Shown in pieces: positions 6,283-7,162 of a DNA stretch of 7,162 bases (position 1 is its first letter; each line of letters opens with the position of its first letter). The stretch is taken from positions 1 to 7,162 of the forward strand of contig JAEUSA010000361.1 in assembly GCA_016788945.1 (NCBI GenBank), written 5' to 3'. Made by a program: the position numbers and the translations under genes. The notes beneath the pieces are model-generated. The model was not told where the DNA came from. It saw only the letters and a list, made by a program, of their open reading frames with translations, and searched no databases. The DNA comes from Leptospiraceae bacterium (GTDB taxonomy: Bacteria > Spirochaetota > Leptospiria > Turneriellales > Turneriellaceae).

Positions 6283-6317
6283 ATCATGCGCGGGCGGTGC
6301 AGCCGCCCACGCATGAT
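6283..6317 (+). promoter_or_regulatory. Long hairpin spanning the murI start
   Basis: ATCATGCG (6283-6290) pairs with CGCATGAT (6310-6317) and GGGCGG (6292-6297) with CCGCCC (6303-6308). One C-A mismatch separates them, and a T-G pair closes a 3-base GCA loop. The 35-base structure fills most of the 52-base lysC-murI gap. Its 3' arm contains the likely murI start ATG (6313) and part of the second ATG (6316). It has no T-tract. Sequestering the start codon in such a stem should reduce murI translation. It could also act as an intercistronic stabiliser or be a dispersed palindrome. Confidence 0.6.
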
Positions 6318-7128
6318 GTCGCAAAATCAAAAAAGTATTGGTGTTTTTGATTCAGGTCTCGGTGGCCTCACGGTGCTGCGCGAGATTCACCGCCAACTGC
6401 CCGGCGAAAATCTGATCTATTTTGGCGATACGGCGCGTGTACCCTATGGCAATAAATCAAGCGCCACTATCATACGGTATTCGCGTGAAATTGTGCGCTT
6501 TCTGCTCGCGCGCGATGTAAAGGCGATCGTCGTCGCTTGCAATACGGCGTCGTCTTATGCGCTCGACGCAATTCGCGACATGACCGATATACCCGTGCTC
6601 GGTGTAATTGATCCGGCGGTGCGCAGTTTGACGCACAAGGCGAAAGCCGGTAGCGTTGCCGGACTCATTGCCACCAAGGGCACCATTTCGAGCGGTGCTT
6701 ATGAAAAGGCACTCAAAGGAAACCATGGTTCACAGCAGTTGATCAGCAAGGCATGCCCGTTGCTGGTGCCGCTGATTGAAGAGGGTTATGCAGAAAGCAA
6801 AGCCGCGGAGCTTATTCTGCGCGATTATCTTGAGCCGCTCGCTGCGGCAGGCACAGAATACCTGCTGCTTGGTTGCACGCACTATCCGCTGATTGCTATC
6901 ACGATTCTGCGGCTGTATCCCCAATTTAAGCTGATCGACAGCGCAGAAGAGACAGCGATCGAATTGCGTACGCTTTTATCTGACCGGGGATTAATGCGCG
7001 ATGCTCAGGCGGCCAGTGTAGAATTATTCGTCTCGGATATGACCGACAGCATGCGCGCCTTGCAGCAGCTTTTCTTTCAGTCAAATGTCGATAAATTTGA
7101 AGTGGCGCAAGTGGGTGACGATCATTGA
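6313..7128 (+). CDS. murI: Glutamate racemase
   Basis: A cofactor-independent enzyme that interconverts L- and D-glutamate, supplying D-Glu for peptidoglycan stem peptides in the cytoplasm. At 271 residues it is a normal length (B. subtilis RacE is about 272). Visible are IGVFDSGLGGLTVLREI (9-25) with D13 and S14, the YFGDTARVPYG substrate region (36-46), the first catalytic cysteine C77 in VACNTAS, and the second, C188, in LLGCTHYPL; both bases of the two-base mechanism are intact. I start at ATG 6313 (MMSQNQKS); ATG 6316 is equally possible. The frame is open back to ATG 6286, but that would add MRGRCSRPR, encoded by the hairpin and not typical of the family. No candidate start has a Shine-Dalgarno. 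It follows lysC by 52 bases. Confidence 0.93.
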   Translation: MMSQNQKSIGVFDSGLGGLTVLREIHRQLPGENLIYFGDTARVPYGNKSSATIIRYSREIVRFLLARDVKAIVVACNTASSYALDAIRDMTDIPVLGVIDPAVRSLTHKAKAGSVAGLIATKGTISSGAYEKALKGNHGSQQLISKACPLLVPLIEEGYAESKAAELILRDYLEPLAAAGTEYLLLGCTHYPLIAITILRLYPQFKLIDSAEETAIELRTLLSDRGLMRDAQAASVELFVSDMTDSMRALQQLFFQSNVDKFEVAQVGDDH

Positions 7129-7140
7129 TCGCCGCATTTT

Positions 7141-7158
7141 CGTGCGATGATGCGCACG
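7141..7158. terminator. Possible hairpin terminator after murI
   Basis: CGTGCG (7141-7146) pairs with CGCACG (7153-7158) around ATGATG, 12 bases after the murI stop. Only TTAA follows before the window ends, so a T-tract cannot be judged. The position suits an operon end, but the stem is short. Confidence 0.3.
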
Positions 7159-7162
7159 TTAA

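Noticed and set aside
6286..6312. murI starting at ATG 6286 (MRGRCSRPR extension)
   Set aside because: The nine extra residues are encoded by the hairpin, are not typical of glutamate racemases, and have no Shine-Dalgarno; ATG 6313 gives a normal family N-terminus.

Overview
This window is bacterial chromosomal DNA, moderately GC-rich in the genes and visibly AT-richer in the first ~560 bases. No rRNA, tRNA or mobile-element gene is present. A spirochaete of the Leptospiraceae type (Turneriella- or Leptonema-like) is my best guess. The reasons are the gene content (a long-form TrpB without trpA, a one-domain LCCL lipoprotein with a relaxed lipobox), poor Shine-Dalgarno sequences, and the general look of the proteins. 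This is inference from memory, not a database result.

Layout. Bases 21-221 hold a small unrecognised ORF whose reading frame is still open at the window edge. Bases 222-565 carry no firm gene but are structured: a 9-bp perfect hairpin, a cluster of GC-rich palindromes centred on CCTCC/CCTCG, and a Rho-independent terminator. Next comes a TrpB2-type tryptophan synthase beta chain (566-1918, +). It converges on a minus-strand pair read in the order MFS transporter (2336-3535) then LCCL-domain lipoprotein (1928-2305). Divergent from the transporter is a plus-strand run of housekeeping metabolism: purT (3636-4937), lysC (5037-6260) and murI (6313-7128).

Function. The plus-strand genes are biosynthetic: tryptophan (trpB2), purine formylation from formate (purT), the committing step of the aspartate family and of diaminopimelate/lysine (lysC), and D-glutamate for peptidoglycan (murI). 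lysC and murI both feed cell-wall precursor supply. The minus-strand pair is an envelope unit: an inner-membrane transporter plus a small, probably periplasm- or surface-facing lipoprotein.

The main surprise is in purT. Two tandem 57-bp units (19 residues each, 55/57 identical) followed by a 17-bp third start are inserted in frame in the ATP-grasp domain. Each unit carries a 10-bp inverted repeat around an inner hairpin. Removing exactly two units restores the normal PurT length and register. This resembles the protein-inserting palindromic elements known from Rickettsia. A diverged relative of the element's core appears in the palindrome cluster upstream of trpB2, in the same reading phase of a 51-codon ORF. 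Other points to check are a 35-base hairpin straddling the murI start and a possible internal start for an aspartokinase regulatory subunit.
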